Source of the DNA: Tetranychus cinnabarinus
Lineage: Eukaryota > Arthropoda > Arachnida > Trombidiformes > Tetranychidae
Assembly: GCA_022266195.1 (NCBI GenBank)
Contig: WHVY01000001.1
Coordinates: 18,228,001-18,292,000 of the forward strand
Length of the DNA stretch: 64,000 nucleotides
Direction: 5' to 3'
Each line of letters starts with the position of its first letter. Within the stretch, counting starts at the first letter, position 1. Shown piece by piece: positions 1-10,980 of the stretch. The notes beneath the pieces were generated by a model, which did not search any database, was not told the DNA's origin, and saw only the letters and a program-made list of their open reading frames with translations. A program made the position numbers and the translations under genes.

Positions 1-131
1 TATTTCAGATTAGATCAGACTTGTGAGTCAACCTGTCAGTTATCTCTGAAGTTGTTGAAAAATAAGACTTTTAGACGACTGTTAATCAGATTAAAGAAAT
101 TGATGAATTTTCCTTTTTTTCCTGTTGAAAG

Positions 132-1211
132 TTGTTGAAAGTGTTGGACCAAGGATCCGTGGACGAATTGTTGTTAGCTTTGACTGGATCTGGTTTGGCG
201 GTGAATATTTAATGATATTGGTAACTTATTTTGTTACCAACTTTAGACACATCTTTTTGGGCTCAGCTATTTTCCAAATATTTTGTGTCACTATCGTTAT
301 GCCCAAAGTCAATGAATCTCTTCGATGGCAGTTGGTTAATGGTCAAGATGAAAGAGCGGAAAAGGTATTGCGAGAGTATTCAGTTAAACAGGGTAGAATG
401 GATGAAGAAACATTCCAAATGAAGTACGAAGCTCTTCGAGACAATGTCAAGTCCAGTTTACGGTCAAACAAGGCAAAGGAAACAATTTTCACTTTGTATC
501 GCCATCCAACCTTATTGAAATACTGTTGTGCCTTGTATGTAATGTGGTTCACTATGGCTTTCACATTATTTGGATTAACTTATACATCACTCGATTTGTC
601 TGGTAATATATTCCTCAATAATGCTATATTTGCCATTTCTGGTGTTTCAGCGCTTACATTCATGACCTGGAAAGTTGAATCCTTTAAACGACGACCATTG
701 GTTCTTACTTTATGCTTAGCAACCTCGATGTGCTTATTTTCAATAATCCCATTAGCCACTTCATCAAGAGATGTTGTTCCAAGAACAGTTCTTATCACAG
801 TTGGAAAATTTTTCGCCTCGTCAACCTTTCTTTTGATGTACGTCTATTCACCTGAAGTTTTTCCAACATCAATACGACATCTTGGAGTAGGAACCTGTTC
901 AACAGCAGCAAGAATCGCCACAATATCAGCTCCATTTGTAGCACAATTGGTAAGTTGATCTTAACAGTGAATCACAGTTGATTTTTTTCACCAACTTTCT
1001 CTTTCCATTGAACCTTCTTTAGACTGCCAAAGCTGATCTAAGATACACATTTGGGTTGTTTGCCTCTTTGGGTTTAATTGGGGCTGCAGTTTCATTTGTG
1101 TTACCAGAAACTAAGGATAAAGAAATTACTGATACTGTTGAAGAAATGATTAGAAATACTAAAACAGACGATGAAAAAGAGATGATTGAACGAAGAAAGA
1201 ACCAGCCATAA
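132..1211 (+). CDS. SLC22-type organic cation/anion transporter, C-terminal part (5' end outside window)
   Basis: This is the C-terminal part of a major-facilitator plasma-membrane transporter of the organic cation/anion (SLC22) family, which moves small organic ions across the membrane. Two exons are visible. The first runs from an acceptor near 131 to a GTAAG donor at 950. The second runs 1023-1211, and the 73-nt intron keeps phase 0. The exon opens in the family's central region (VGPRIRGR, then FRH), followed by the large intracellular loop (SLRWQLVNGQ), several hydrophobic spans, and the hallmark SPEVFPTSIRHLG near the end of the second half. The C terminus carries the LPETKDKEITDTVEEM signature. 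The N-terminal half, with the first membrane spans and extracellular loop, must lie upstream. The family is clear; the substrate cannot be told from sequence. Confidence 0.88.
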
Positions 1212-2451
1212 AGGATGATCAGCTGATGCACTGTATACTGTCAAAGCATTGACTTTTCAACTTTTAGTTATTCAATTTATTTCTAAGTCAACCCATTGAT
1301 CATTTGCATGACCAAGATGGTTGATTCTATTATTCGAGAATTGTAATCTTATAACTTGAAACTTAACTCAACTGGAATAATGAATGTTTCTTGGGAAACG
1401 CCATTAATTGACTGAAAATTTATGATCAATTATTCAAAGAATAAGTTAACCATTGACTTAACCTTATAAATATACAAAAATTGTAGTTGAATTGAAGTAA
1501 ACAATGGATAGTGAATTTATATTACCAAAACATCAGAATAATGTACTCATTTGAATAATGGTGATAACAATTGGATTCAAAATTTCATTGTAAATTCATT
1601 TTTTCTCATGGCAAATACCAAATTATACCCATGTATTGTAAATTTTAAACAACGGGAGAGAGCTAATTACCTGAGAAGTTTCGTGATAATTTGAAATCTT
1701 TTCAATCCATCTAAATTTTTACACAGAGTCAGCTGTACTGTAAATACACGAAAAGTCAAGAAGCATTTTACTGTACAAGATGACTACAGTAGACTCTAAT
1801 TGACACAGAGTGATGGTAACGAAATACAAAAGGATCAGTTGTTATTTTAATTAGATAACATTTTTAGAGGACTCTGATATATTTAATTCAGTACACGAGT
1901 TATCAAATTAAATATGAAAAATATCGAAATCAAATTGGTAAAAGGGCTATTTCACCTAAATATTATAGCAAAATAGCCATAATGCTAATCCCACGACGTG
2001 ACAGCTCGAGATTGTTTACTGTACATTACGTGGAACATTGGTGTTAATTTATTATAATAGATGGTTAAGCACAATGTATATAAATTATGAAATTCAAACC
2101 AAACTCAATTCAATCAAGCTCAAATTACTGTACGGTAATGGAAATCGATGAAATAATCGTCAAAGTGAACTTCACATTAGGAGAAGCCTTAGATATCAAA
2201 TTATTGCCTCAATAATTCTGGGTTTGCAAATTGAGTTTTAAATAAATATTTGAGTTGGTTGCTCATCAATTCAAAATAGACTCTTTTATCAATAATTGAT
2301 ACAGAACGAATCGCAATTACAGCGAACTGCATGTATTTTCGTATAACCTTGATAGGAGCGAAAGTTTACCGTAAACGTAAATATTACGAGTATTGACTAA
2401 TTGAATGAATAAAGGATTGATTGAAGGTTGAATTGGACTTTTGATTTACTT

Positions 2452-2692
2452 ACTTTGAGCTAAATGGTGAAAAATTGTCTCCTGTTGATTATCTTTATCG
2501 TGAAAAATAGATCCAAGGTAGTCAGAAAATATGGAGAGTAAACATTTGAGAAAATCTTTCTCATCTCTGATTTCAAAACCTTTGTAAGACATTTTTATCA
2601 ACATATCACGAGCCGATTTCGCACACATCAACATTTTAAAATGTAATTTGATGCCAAACGATGTTTCTGTCAACGGGTTTGATAATGCTGAT
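2452..2692 (-). CDS. Orphan internal exon, possibly ankyrin-like
   Basis: On the minus strand a TTTTATTTACAG acceptor precedes 2692 and a GTAAGTAAAT donor follows 2452, with an 80-codon open frame between them. The text is protein-like (KLHFKMLMCAKSARDMLIKM...) and ends with DKDNQQETIFHHLAQ, which resembles the opening of an ankyrin repeat (D..G.T.LHLA). No matching upstream or downstream exon was identified within 2 kb, so this may be one exon of a gene with long introns, or a remnant. The splice signals are seen directly; the ankyrin link is weak inference. Confidence 0.35.
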
Positions 2693-4390
2693 GAACTGTA
2701 AATAAAAACACAAACCCTGAAAAAGGTAAACAGTGAAGAGGTTATATAAGCTTTACTCCTCTCTGTTTTGACTACTTCACCTTCCTCTATATTTATTACT
2801 CACTCGTCTTCTCCTTCTCTTCCGGGAACCAAGTTGAAAGTGTATTAACTCAAAGCTGTCATGAAATGGATGGAAAGTAATGAAAAGTCAAGTTCACTGA
2901 CAGAACAATTGGAGATAATAATAAACCTTCTTAAAACCGGTAAAAGCAATATATCCAGTCCTTTAATCCAAAGTTGAGGTGAATTTTCAATTGAGCAAAG
3001 GTTTACTTGATGACTATTATTGGTGAAATATGAATACTATTTGTGAGATATGAATGGTGTGTAAGGTAGCGGTAAGAACAGGTACACAAACAGAAGATAC
3101 AAAAGATTCAAGATGAGAAAGGTTTGGTTGTGTGGAAACGAATGAACAGTTGAAAAGCTAAGCTGGTTAGAGTGAATGAAGTTGCTCTGCAAGATCAAGT
3201 TGATAAGGAATAAAAGTGGTAATGATAATCATAATAAGTGTGATAATGAGTGGATGATAGAGTTAAAAATTGATGCGATGATTCAAATAACGGTTCCTGT
3301 TCAATTCCTGGTTGAATGAATATTCCCTTCTCTCCGTTAAATACAGCAGCAAAACAAGACTTGTGAATTAACCGGTAAATAAAACTTGAATTCAACTTGA
3401 ATGCAAGGTTTACTTGATTCTATTGACCTTAATTTTGCTAACTCTTAAGGTCATAAAACCGAGCTATAATTAAATGCATTAAGTCCTTAATTGTTAATGG
3501 CGTGTATTGTTTGTTCAGAAGCAGCCACGGAAAGAACCTAATGATAATCATTTTTTGATGAGGCTGAGTGAATAGGACTTGATTACACTAGATATCTGTC
3601 TCCGTTTGATTTGTTTCAATATCCGTTATTAAGTTTAAATCATCGCAATAAATTGGAATCGTATAAATCATCTTAATCTGATTAAAACTTATTTAAGAGC
3701 GAAATCAATATTTTCTTTAGTCAGATATTATCTTTTGTACTCGAAAGATCAGATGCTATTTATTGATATCGTATTATTATTGCTTTCAATGAGTTTTTAA
3801 TTGAAATTGAGCTTCATGTTGAAAAAGGAACAAATTAGTTTCTCTGATTGCATCTTGTATTACCTTTATGATGCTGGCTATGCTTTATTGTTCATGTTTT
3901 TTTGATCAAAGGAGAGATTTCAGGTGTTCAAGATTCACAGCTAAATACAAGATTTATTAGTTGAGAGTTACGATTAAACATGATATATTAATAACTCAAG
4001 CAAGAGACACAATTTAAAACACAAAATTTTAATTTACTATGGTTTCTCGTATCTCTACCAAATTGTTACAGCTGATACCCTTGAAATGTTGTTTCAATGT
4101 TTTGTTTGCAATAAAAGTCGATTGATTTAATCGCATTTTAGAGTTTTTGATCCAAAAAGTCGGTTAGACCTGAAATCTAAAATTGCTCATCTCTAGTACC
4201 AGATTATAACAAAAAACGCATCTCATAGAAAGAAAATACTAAATTGTTTTACTCTATTATTAAAGAATTTAAATTGCTAGAAATTTCTGCTTCAATTTCA
4301 ACTTTTATTTTACATTTTTGTTGTTGATGTCGGCATGACTATGTAATCATAAATGATATGTACAGAAATAAGAAAATAGATTTAAGTAGC

Positions 4391-4396
4391 TTTATT
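4391..4396 (-). terminator. Polyadenylation signal of CFP1
   Basis: AATAAA on the minus strand, 13 bases beyond the CFP1 stop codon, implying a very short 3'UTR. Confidence 0.5.
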
Positions 4397-4408
4397 TACA
4401 TAGCTGAA

Positions 4409-5749
4409 TCAGTCGATTATCACTGTATGATGAAGCAATAAACCAAGAACGGCTCCACGATTTTGTAAAGTGTAGCGAATTTTTTGCTCCTTTTCAAATA
4501 GTTCTTCTAATTTTAACCATTTCTGAACCTTTTCCATATCAATTTCAGCTCGTCGTAATTTTTCCCAACAATAATGTCTCATACACTTCTTTTTTGGGAG
4601 ACGACAATATGTTCCAGTCAGTTCAAAACAGTTAGTAACCAAAGGATAACCACAAACTTCATTATCTGGTATTTTTTGCTCTTTTGTGTGTTCAGGGCAC
4701 AATACTTTCAATCTCATACAATAAGTTTTCTGATGAGGATTGAATACATCACAGAAAACTCCTTCCACTTTCGTTTTATAAACACCACCAAAAGATATTT
4801 GACTTTCAAATTTGTTAAAACATCTTTCCATGTGTCTCAAAGCAGTTCTCGATGCAACTTCATGTCCACAGGTTACACAGTAAGTCATCAACTCATCTCC
4901 AGTCTCTTCGTCTACTTCATCTTCTGAGATTGGTGGGAGTTTCTTGGCCTCGGCAATCATAGCTTCTAATTCTTTTTGTTTACCGTCCAGTTCTTCAAGA
5001 AGCCTTTTGGCTGTTTCTCCTTCTGTTCGAATTGCATCTAATTCTCGATTACTGAAAACATCAGCACTTGATGGTGTACTTTGCCAAAACCTTATACGTT
5101 CAGGTAAAATTTCTATTATCCTGTTGGTTGCTAATTTAATACCACAATTATCACTGCAGTATTTGGAGCCTCGACGAGCTATATTGATACATCCAGGACC
5201 GTAACATTGCCTTAAACCATCATCAACTTCGTAGACATCTCTTTCTCTTTCTCTTTGTCTATGTGTTTTTTTACTTCCCCGTTTGTTGTCAGCCGATGAT
5301 GTGTTTGTTTTCTTTCGGCTAGGTCTAGATTTTGGTTTACTTTTTCGATTATTTTTTTCAGATAATTCATTCTCAATTCTGAAAGTTTCATCTCCATCAT
5401 CATCGTCATCAAACTCTTCATCGTTTTCATCCTCAAAATCCATCTTCTCAGGTGAGGCATCATCTTCAAAACGAGCCGTTTTATTGGACTTAGAAGGTGG
5501 TTGTTTCTTTCTTCGAACAGTCCCCTGTTTGCTGGTTGATTTAGAACCAGAATCTTTGTGATATTGAATCTTTAATGATGGATTACGATCACGACACATG
5601 AGGCAGTAGAATTTGGTTATCGTCTTAGCAAGCTGTTCAGTAATAGAAATACAATCTCCATGATACCATTCATTACAAGAATCACAACCAATCATAAAAC
5701 GACTTGTATCTGAAGAGCGACAAATACAGTAAGAAGTGTCTTCACCCAT
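4409..5749 (-). CDS. Cfp1: CFP1/CXXC1-type Set1-COMPASS subunit lacking the CXXC finger
   Basis: Nuclear chromatin protein. CFP1 (yeast Spp1) reads H3K4me3 through its PHD finger and tethers the Set1/COMPASS methyltransferase. The 446-residue intronless frame has an N-terminal PHD finger with all eight ligands (C8, C10, C22, C25, H30, C33, C49, C52) and cage residues Y7, M19 and W28. An acidic/basic low-complexity linker follows (about 60-180). The conserved CFP1 C-terminal region begins at QCYGPGC (181-187) and contains a coiled-coil-like stretch, FCDVFNPHQKTYC and HYCWEKLRRAEID. Animal CFP1 proteins normally carry a CXXC zinc finger between PHD and C-terminal region. Here residues 53-181 contain no cysteine, so that CpG-binding module is absent. 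The gene is the parent of the partial copies at 6.3-14 kb. Confidence 0.93.
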   Translation of the reverse strand: MGEDTSYCICRSSDTSRFMIGCDSCNEWYHGDCISITEQLAKTITKFYCLMCRDRNPSLKIQYHKDSGSKSTSKQGTVRRKKQPPSKSNKTARFEDDASPEKMDFEDENDEEFDDDDDGDETFRIENELSEKNNRKSKPKSRPSRKKTNTSSADNKRGSKKTHRQRERERDVYEVDDGLRQCYGPGCINIARRGSKYCSDNCGIKLATNRIIEILPERIRFWQSTPSSADVFSNRELDAIRTEGETAKRLLEELDGKQKELEAMIAEAKKLPPISEDEVDEETGDELMTYCVTCGHEVASRTALRHMERCFNKFESQISFGGVYKTKVEGVFCDVFNPHQKTYCMRLKVLCPEHTKEQKIPDNEVCGYPLVTNCFELTGTYCRLPKKKCMRHYCWEKLRRAEIDMEKVQKWLKLEELFEKEQKIRYTLQNRGAVLGLLLHHTVIID

Positions 5750-6306
5750 ATTGATATCACTTAAGTTAATAAGAAAAACATTTAAACAATAAAACTTTGA
5801 CGTAAGGATAAAAACTGGTGAAATTGAAGATAATCAGAGTTTGTAAACAAATATAAAATTACCGACACCAGTCAAACAGACTGTAAAGACTGGTTACTCA
5901 GTTACTTTTCGATAACATAGAGAGGGAGATTCAAAAAAGGAAAAAACTTTTTACTTTTCACTTTTCAAGTTAAGCATAATCTTACTCGATACATTTATGA
6001 TAAAACTCTCAGGAATTGTTAAAATTGTGCTTTTGGTTATTTTTTCTTGAGGTCTCAACTTAAATTGCATGTCATCTCACAGCAAAAACGCACGATTAAA
6101 ACTGATTTTTATTGATATCAAAATTTCACTCACAATTTAACTTTATTTTATTTCAATGTTAGGGAATTGAAAATAGTTTATTCATTTAGTACAAAAAACA
6201 TTTTAACTTGTCCTTATAGTAGTGGTGAAGATTCAGGTTTCGCCTTCAGTTTACCTAAAGTCAAAATACCATATTATCCAACACGGGCAATTAAGATCTT
6301 CTATAC

Positions 6307-6972
6307 TTAAAGTATAAGCCTGCGCCACGATAAAAATTCATATTCAAACATCCATTGCAAACATTGACCCAAACCATCATCAATCTCGGAGATTTCTTCC
6401 TCTCTTTCTCTATGTGTTTTTTCATTCGTCCGTTCGTTGTCAGCTGGTGTTGTGTTTACTTCTTTTCGGCTTGATCTAGATTTGAGTTCACTTTTTTCAT
6501 TATTTTTTTCACATGAATCACTCTTATTTCTTAAAGTTTCATCTTTATCATCATCGTCATCAAACTCATCAAATTCTTCATCGTTTTAATCTTCATTATC
6601 CGTCAAAATTTCATCTCGATCGTCGTCTTTATCTTCATAATCTCTCTACTCAGGTGCGGTGATATCTTCATAACGAGCCACTTTATTGTACTTCTGAGGC
6701 GATCGGGCTCCTTTTCCGAACAGTCCCATGTTTGCTGGCCACTTCAGAAGAGGATATTGTGTATACATATTTTGAAGATTTTTTGATTGATTTTTCAAGG
6801 ATGGATCACGATCACGACACTTTGTGCAGTAAAATTTTAAAAAGGTGAAAGCGCGTTTCTTAGTCATAGAAATACAATCTCCATTATACCCTTCTTCGCA
6901 ATTATCACAACAAATCATAAAACGACTTGTATCTAAAGATTGACAAATACAATAAGCAATGTCTTCACCCAT
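6307..6972 (-). pseudogene. CFP1 partial copy I (decayed PHD plus linker)
   Basis: A truncated copy of the CFP1 N-terminal half. The PHD is recognisable (AYCICQSLDTSRFMICCDNC), but W28 of the methyl-lysine cage is Gly and the zinc ligand H30 is Asn. The frame is open only for 108 codons to 6646. The acidic linker then continues with in-frame stops and finishes in the tail QWMFEYEFLSWRRLIL instead of the CFP1 C-terminal domain. The same tail ends copies III and V, so the truncation happened before the copies multiplied. The lost ligand and the stops indicate a pseudogene. Confidence 0.8.
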
Positions 6973-8104
6973 GTTAATAAAGTTTATTATTTACTTCAAA
7001 CACAGTCAAACCTCGTTAACAAGTAATTTGTATCTTGTAAGCTAGACGTAGCGAGAATATCAAATGGTCTTGAAGGTCAAGAAGGTGTTTTTTAGCTAAA
7101 GATCGGTCTATTAGATAAACCTATGACAGTGTTTATATTTTGATAATTGATGTGTTAAAATTACTTCAACTGTTAACAATTTATCAACATTTGCTCTTAA
7201 ACTTTAACCTAATTTCATACTGAAAAACATTGATTGAGATACTCAAGTTTTGGTTTAATTGCACCATTATTTTACAGTTTAAACAATTAGCACTGTCCAT
7301 TGATTCCCCTTTCAACCTTTTCTCTTAACCTTCCGTTGCTACTCTCAAAAAAGTCACAAATGCTACTTTTGAGACAAAACTGTCCGTAGCCTTAACAGTA
7401 GCAAAAACAAATGAGAGCTAAAAACTGTAAAATGGTGACCCTGGCCCTAACCTTTGACCAAAATTTTGTTTTTTTCTTTTTATTGCTTTTTAGTCTTCCA
7501 ACTTATACACTTGTACTTTACTTCGGTCTTTTTTCCTTTTCTCAATTTTAGTAAAATTTCAAGTTGCTCTCTAAATTCAGTGACTTATATTATTTGTAAA
7601 ATTCAATTATTTTCCCCTGTAGTTCACATAGTTGTCAGCACATCAAAAAAGCAAAAAATTCCAGGAAATACTGTAATGAACATTCCTTGATTGTTCAAGA
7701 AATGAAAAGATTAATCGAAAGTTTTAAGTTCGTATGATCCCTGATTATGATTTGAAAATGCTAATCATTGCCATTATTTAATTGTTGGAGTCAAAATTGT
7801 TAAATAATTGTTGATATTCATTATTTCATCATCAAAAATTCAACAAATGCTGTAGGAACATCTTTTGAATTGACAACCCAAATGACTGACGATGAATTGC
7901 TATACATTATGAAATGAATGCATGCAGTGAATAAATGTAATATTTAATTTAACAATTTTCCCAAAAAATGGTGTTAATCAACTTTTTTTATCAAATTGTT
8001 TGTCTTTTGTTAATGTAATTGTCAATGAAACAAAGTTAAATCATAGTTGTTCAAACATGTTAGTTATATTTGTTTTATGGGTTTAAAAATTTAAAAGGTC
8101 ACAG

Positions 8105-8310
8105 ATATTTTCCCCCACAGAAAACCATTTCAAGCCCCTTGAGTCTTAACTTAGACAACGGCCTTAACTGCAGCTCTACCAGAAGCTGAGGCACCAGATG
8201 ATCCGGTGCTAGTAGCTCGATAAAGTCCCAAACAGGACCACTGGTCCAGGCATTTGACCATTTAAAATATTATAGCTTGTCCATCTGGGCCTGGCGGGCC
8301 ATATATCACT
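8105..8310 (-). pseudogene. Fragment 1 of the glycine-rich protein gene (3' end)
   Basis: About 200 bases matching the last codons (TGSSGASASGRAAVKAVV) and 3'UTR of the glycine-rich gene at 15374-16336. The Gly-rich repeat body is absent, and the upstream frame is disrupted beside a short stretch matching the repeat region (gcttgtccatctgggcc). It is a by-product of the segmental duplications. Confidence 0.7.
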
Positions 8311-8730
8311 CGTTGAGTCAAGTAAAAAGTACGCATTGGTTATTTTATCATTTATTTTTCGATCACATTGAGAGTGACATTAAAAAAGCAGTAAAAACTT
8401 TTCACTAACAAAGTTTTTCACTTTTATTTTCAGGCATACAATGTATTTATAATGAAAATCTCAGGAATTACCTAAATTGAACTTTTGAGTATTTTTGCTT
8501 AGGATCTGAACTTAAATTACCTGTCCTCAATCAGCAAGAATTAACAATTAAATCAGATTTTCTTTGATATTAAAATTTATCTTAGTGCTTATCAAATAGA
8601 TGATTCATTCATTACAATAAGCATTTTCACTTGTCTTGATAGTAGTTTTGATGGTCTAGGTTTCGCCTTCATCAATTAATAATATCGAAGATTTACTTTT
8701 TTTTTATCTATATGATCCATATGTTTTTTA

Positions 8731-8874
8731 CAGTTTTTTACTCTTTTAAGTTCCTTCAAACGACAGTAGTTACTAGGCAACTTAAGTCTAGAGAAAGAGA
8801 CATTCTTTTCTGTCTCTTTCTATTTCTCTTTCTCGTTCAAATATGAGGGATGCAATTTAAGAGAGAGATTACTG
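8731..8874. mobile_element. 144-bp TA-flanked insertion (MITE-like)
   Basis: Bounded by TA on both sides (8729-8730 and 8875-8876). The sister copy at about 12588 has a single TA at this site (ttttttacttgcc), so it serves as an empty site. The ends begin CAGT on each strand, with little further terminal symmetry. The right half (8795-8874) recurs at about 10630-10720, so it is a dispersed repeat. A Tc1/mariner-mobilised element is the simplest reading. Confidence 0.65.
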
Positions 8875-9095
8875 TACTTGCCTATTCGTTGTCAGCTGGT
8901 GTTGCATCGGTTATCTTTGGGCTCAATCTACCTGTAGACTTGATTTGACTTGACTTTTTTGATTATTCGCATTTCTCATCATTTTCAGATTATTCATGTA
9001 TATTCTAATTTTTGAAAGTTTAATCTTGATAATAATCGTCTTTAATTTCATAATTCCTCGTCCCAAGCTTGGCATCTTCAAAACGAGCCACATTA

Positions 9096-9309
9096 CAGCA
9101 TTTCTCGATGACTTTAAACAAGTTCCCACAATGTTTAGTCGGCTTCTCGAAATGTTTAGACAAATTTTTAAGCCGGCCATAAAACCAGTTACTCTTCCTA
9201 AAATGTTTCGACAGTTCCCATATTGTTTAGTCAAGTTCTCAGAGAATTTAGACAAAGGGGTTTCTCAAACCGAATTTAAAAGGCAGAAGCAAGTCATCGA
9301 GAAATGCTG
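9096..9309. mobile_element. 214-bp MITE with perfect 19-bp TIRs and TA target duplication
   Basis: The left end CAGCATTTCTCGATGACTT (9096-9114) is the exact reverse complement of the right end (9291-9309). TA flanks both sides (9094-9095, 9310-9311). Removing the element plus one TA restores an 18-base stretch that differs at only two positions from sister copy IV (gccaaattattggacctc, about 12794). Inside are two diverged direct repeats about 83 bp apart (starting near 9122 and 9205). TA duplication and short TIRs place it with Tc1/mariner-type non-autonomous elements. It encodes nothing. Confidence 0.9.
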
Positions 9310-9878
9310 TATTGAACCTCTTGTGTGATGGGCTCTGATTTTTGTAAAAATGTATTATGTAGCATTGGCTATCTTATAGTTTGTCAACTCTTAACCGACT
9401 TTCAACCATTTTTGATCGCTGTTTTGAACCAGAAATATTTTAATTGTCTTACAATATTGTAATAGCTGATTTTTTACACAATCAACGAATCGCACTAGAA
9501 TTGAGAATGAGATTTATAACAATAGTTTAAATTTTTATTAATAAATTTTTTTTCATTTTTGTATATTGTTTCAGGTATAAACTTAATACATAATATTTGT
9601 AATACAATGTAAAACTGTTAAAAATATTAAAATTGCGCTTTTGAACAATTTTGCTCAAGATTTGTACTTAAATTGCATGTCTTTACACAGCAAGAATAAA
9701 ACTGTTATTTTTATCGATGTAAAAATTAAACTTAATGCATTGCAAATGGTTGATTTATTCAGTATCAATGCACATTCCAACTTGTCCTTATAGCATCTTT
9801 GAAGATCTAGGTCTCGTCTCAAGCTTTATCGGGTTTCAAAACACCAGATTATCCAATACGGACGATTAAGGTCTATAC

Positions 9879-10421
9879 TCAAAGCTTAAATCCACGCCAC
9901 GACAAAAATTCATATTCCAACGTCCATTCATAACATTGCCTTAGACCTTTATCAATCCTGGAGATTTCTTTCTCACTTTCTCTATCAATTTTTTCACTGG
10001 CCCATTCGTTTTCAGCTGGTGGTGAGTTCGCTTCACTATTTATTTCAGATGAATCATTCTTTTTTCCCAAAGTTTCGTCTTGATCATCATCGGCTTCATT
10101 CTCATAATCCCTCTTCTCAAGCTTGATATTATCTCCAAAACGAATCACTTTATTGGACCTCTGAGGTGATGGGCTCCTTTTCCGAACTGTTCCCTGTTTG
10201 TCGGTCACTTCAGAAGATTGTTGGTGAAATTTCCGCTGATTTTTCAAGAATGGATAACGAGCACGACACTCTATGCAGTAAAATTTGTCAAAGGTGTCAG
10301 CAAGTTGCTTGTTCATAGAGATACAAGCTCCATGATACCAATCATCGCAATTATCACAAGCAATCATAAAACTACCGTCATCTTTAGAGCGACAAACACA
10401 GTAAAGTCTATCATCACTCAT
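9879..10421 (-). CDS. PHD-only CFP1 paralog, copy III (180 aa)
   Basis: An open 180-codon frame from ATG 10421. It encodes the CFP1 PHD finger with all eight zinc ligands (YCVC..., CDNC, WYHGAC, YCIEC) and the cage aromatics, then a shortened basic/acidic linker. It ends in a tail absent from CFP1 (GLRQCYEWTLEYEFLSWRGFKL). The Set1-binding C-terminal half is missing. The upstream sequence (gttaataaaagtttattttt) is shared with copy V. If expressed it could bind H3K4me3 without recruiting COMPASS, which is inference. It may also be a young pseudogene that is still open, but conservation of every ligand argues mildly for function. Confidence 0.65.
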   Translation of the reverse strand: MSDDRLYCVCRSKDDGSFMIACDNCDDWYHGACISMNKQLADTFDKFYCIECRARYPFLKNQRKFHQQSSEVTDKQGTVRKRSPSPQRSNKVIRFGDNIKLEKRDYENEADDDQDETLGKKNDSSEINSEANSPPAENEWASEKIDRESEKEISRIDKGLRQCYEWTLEYEFLSWRGFKL

Positions 10422-10535
10422 GTTAATAAAAGTTTATTTTTAATGTTACCAGTCAAAAGCAGTAACAGTAAATGACCCAAAACCTCGTTAACAACTACTG
10501 TCAAAGGGTAGCTCCTCTTTGAGCACAGTTAATTG

Positions 10536-10607
10536 TTGATAAGCGCCGCCTACTATATTACCAGAGGTATTATTAAGCATCTTAAGTATAGTAGATGGCG
10601 TTTATCA
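10536..10607. repeat. Imperfect hairpin, 20-bp arms
   Basis: gataagcgccgcctactata and its near reverse complement tatagtagatggcgtttatc (17/20) are separated by about 32 bases. It lies upstream of PHD copy III and is absent from the matching place upstream of copy V, so it is probably part of a small insertion. Confidence 0.55.
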
Positions 10608-10858
10608 AAAAAAAGATCTCCCTAAAACTAAGACAATAGAAAGAGACCTTCTTCTCAGTCTCTTTCTATTTCTCTTTCTTTTTCAAATATGAGAGATTCA
10701 ACTTAAAAGAGAGACTACTGTAACAAGTAGTAAGCCATAGGTCAACCAGAAAGTTTTAAACAGCTGACCAAAGGGTAAAACTCTTTGCCTCTGACAGTAA
10801 ATGGATTAAATGTCACGAAATGTGAATTTCATCGATTCAATGTATTATCTAAAAATCT

Positions 10859-10980
10859 GACAAGGTAGGTGACCCACCTAGTACAATTTGATTCGGGAAA
10901 TTTCATGATGAATCGATGGAAATAAGTTAAAAAAGATGTTTGGTGAAGTGTTAGGACCTACCGCGTTAACGCATTAACAA
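10859..10980 (+). repeat. Single arm of the 29.3-kb foldback MITE family
   Basis: acaaggtaggtg... gattcgggaaatttcatgatg... gatgtttggtgaagtgttagg matches, with divergence, the left arm of the element at 29304-29701. Only one arm is present, so this is a truncated family member. Confidence 0.6.

Larger units (their letters stand above)
1212..4408. other. Mostly non-genic interval between SLC22 and CFP1
   Basis: AT-rich sequence with no recognisable protein apart from the orphan exon at 2452-2692 (listed separately). A minus-strand frame at 3195-3395 shows low-complexity His/Tyr-rich text and no splice context, so it is not called. An AATAAA on the minus strand at 4391-4396 is the likely polyadenylation signal of CFP1. 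Confidence 0.5.
8640..9330 (-). pseudogene. CFP1 partial copy II (linker only, with two transposon insertions)
   Basis: Matches the CFP1 linker (region encoding NRKSK...ADNERG and the acidic block) but has no PHD. It is interrupted by stops and by two insertions, at 8731-8874 and 9096-9309. Its closest relative is copy IV (12500-12830), which lacks both insertions. Beyond the linker it joins the sequence ggctctgatttttgtaaaaa at 9331, exactly as copy IV does at 12821. Confidence 0.7.

Noticed and set aside
4574..5561. Plus-strand frames opposite CFP1
   Set aside because: Antisense of a well-supported conserved gene; the Ser-rich text mirrors the acidic linker.
10497..10721. Possible third TA-flanked insertion upstream of PHD copy III
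   Set aside because: The region is absent from the matching place near copy V and has TA at both sides, but the two ends are not inverted repeats and the flanks align poorly, so boundaries are uncertain.
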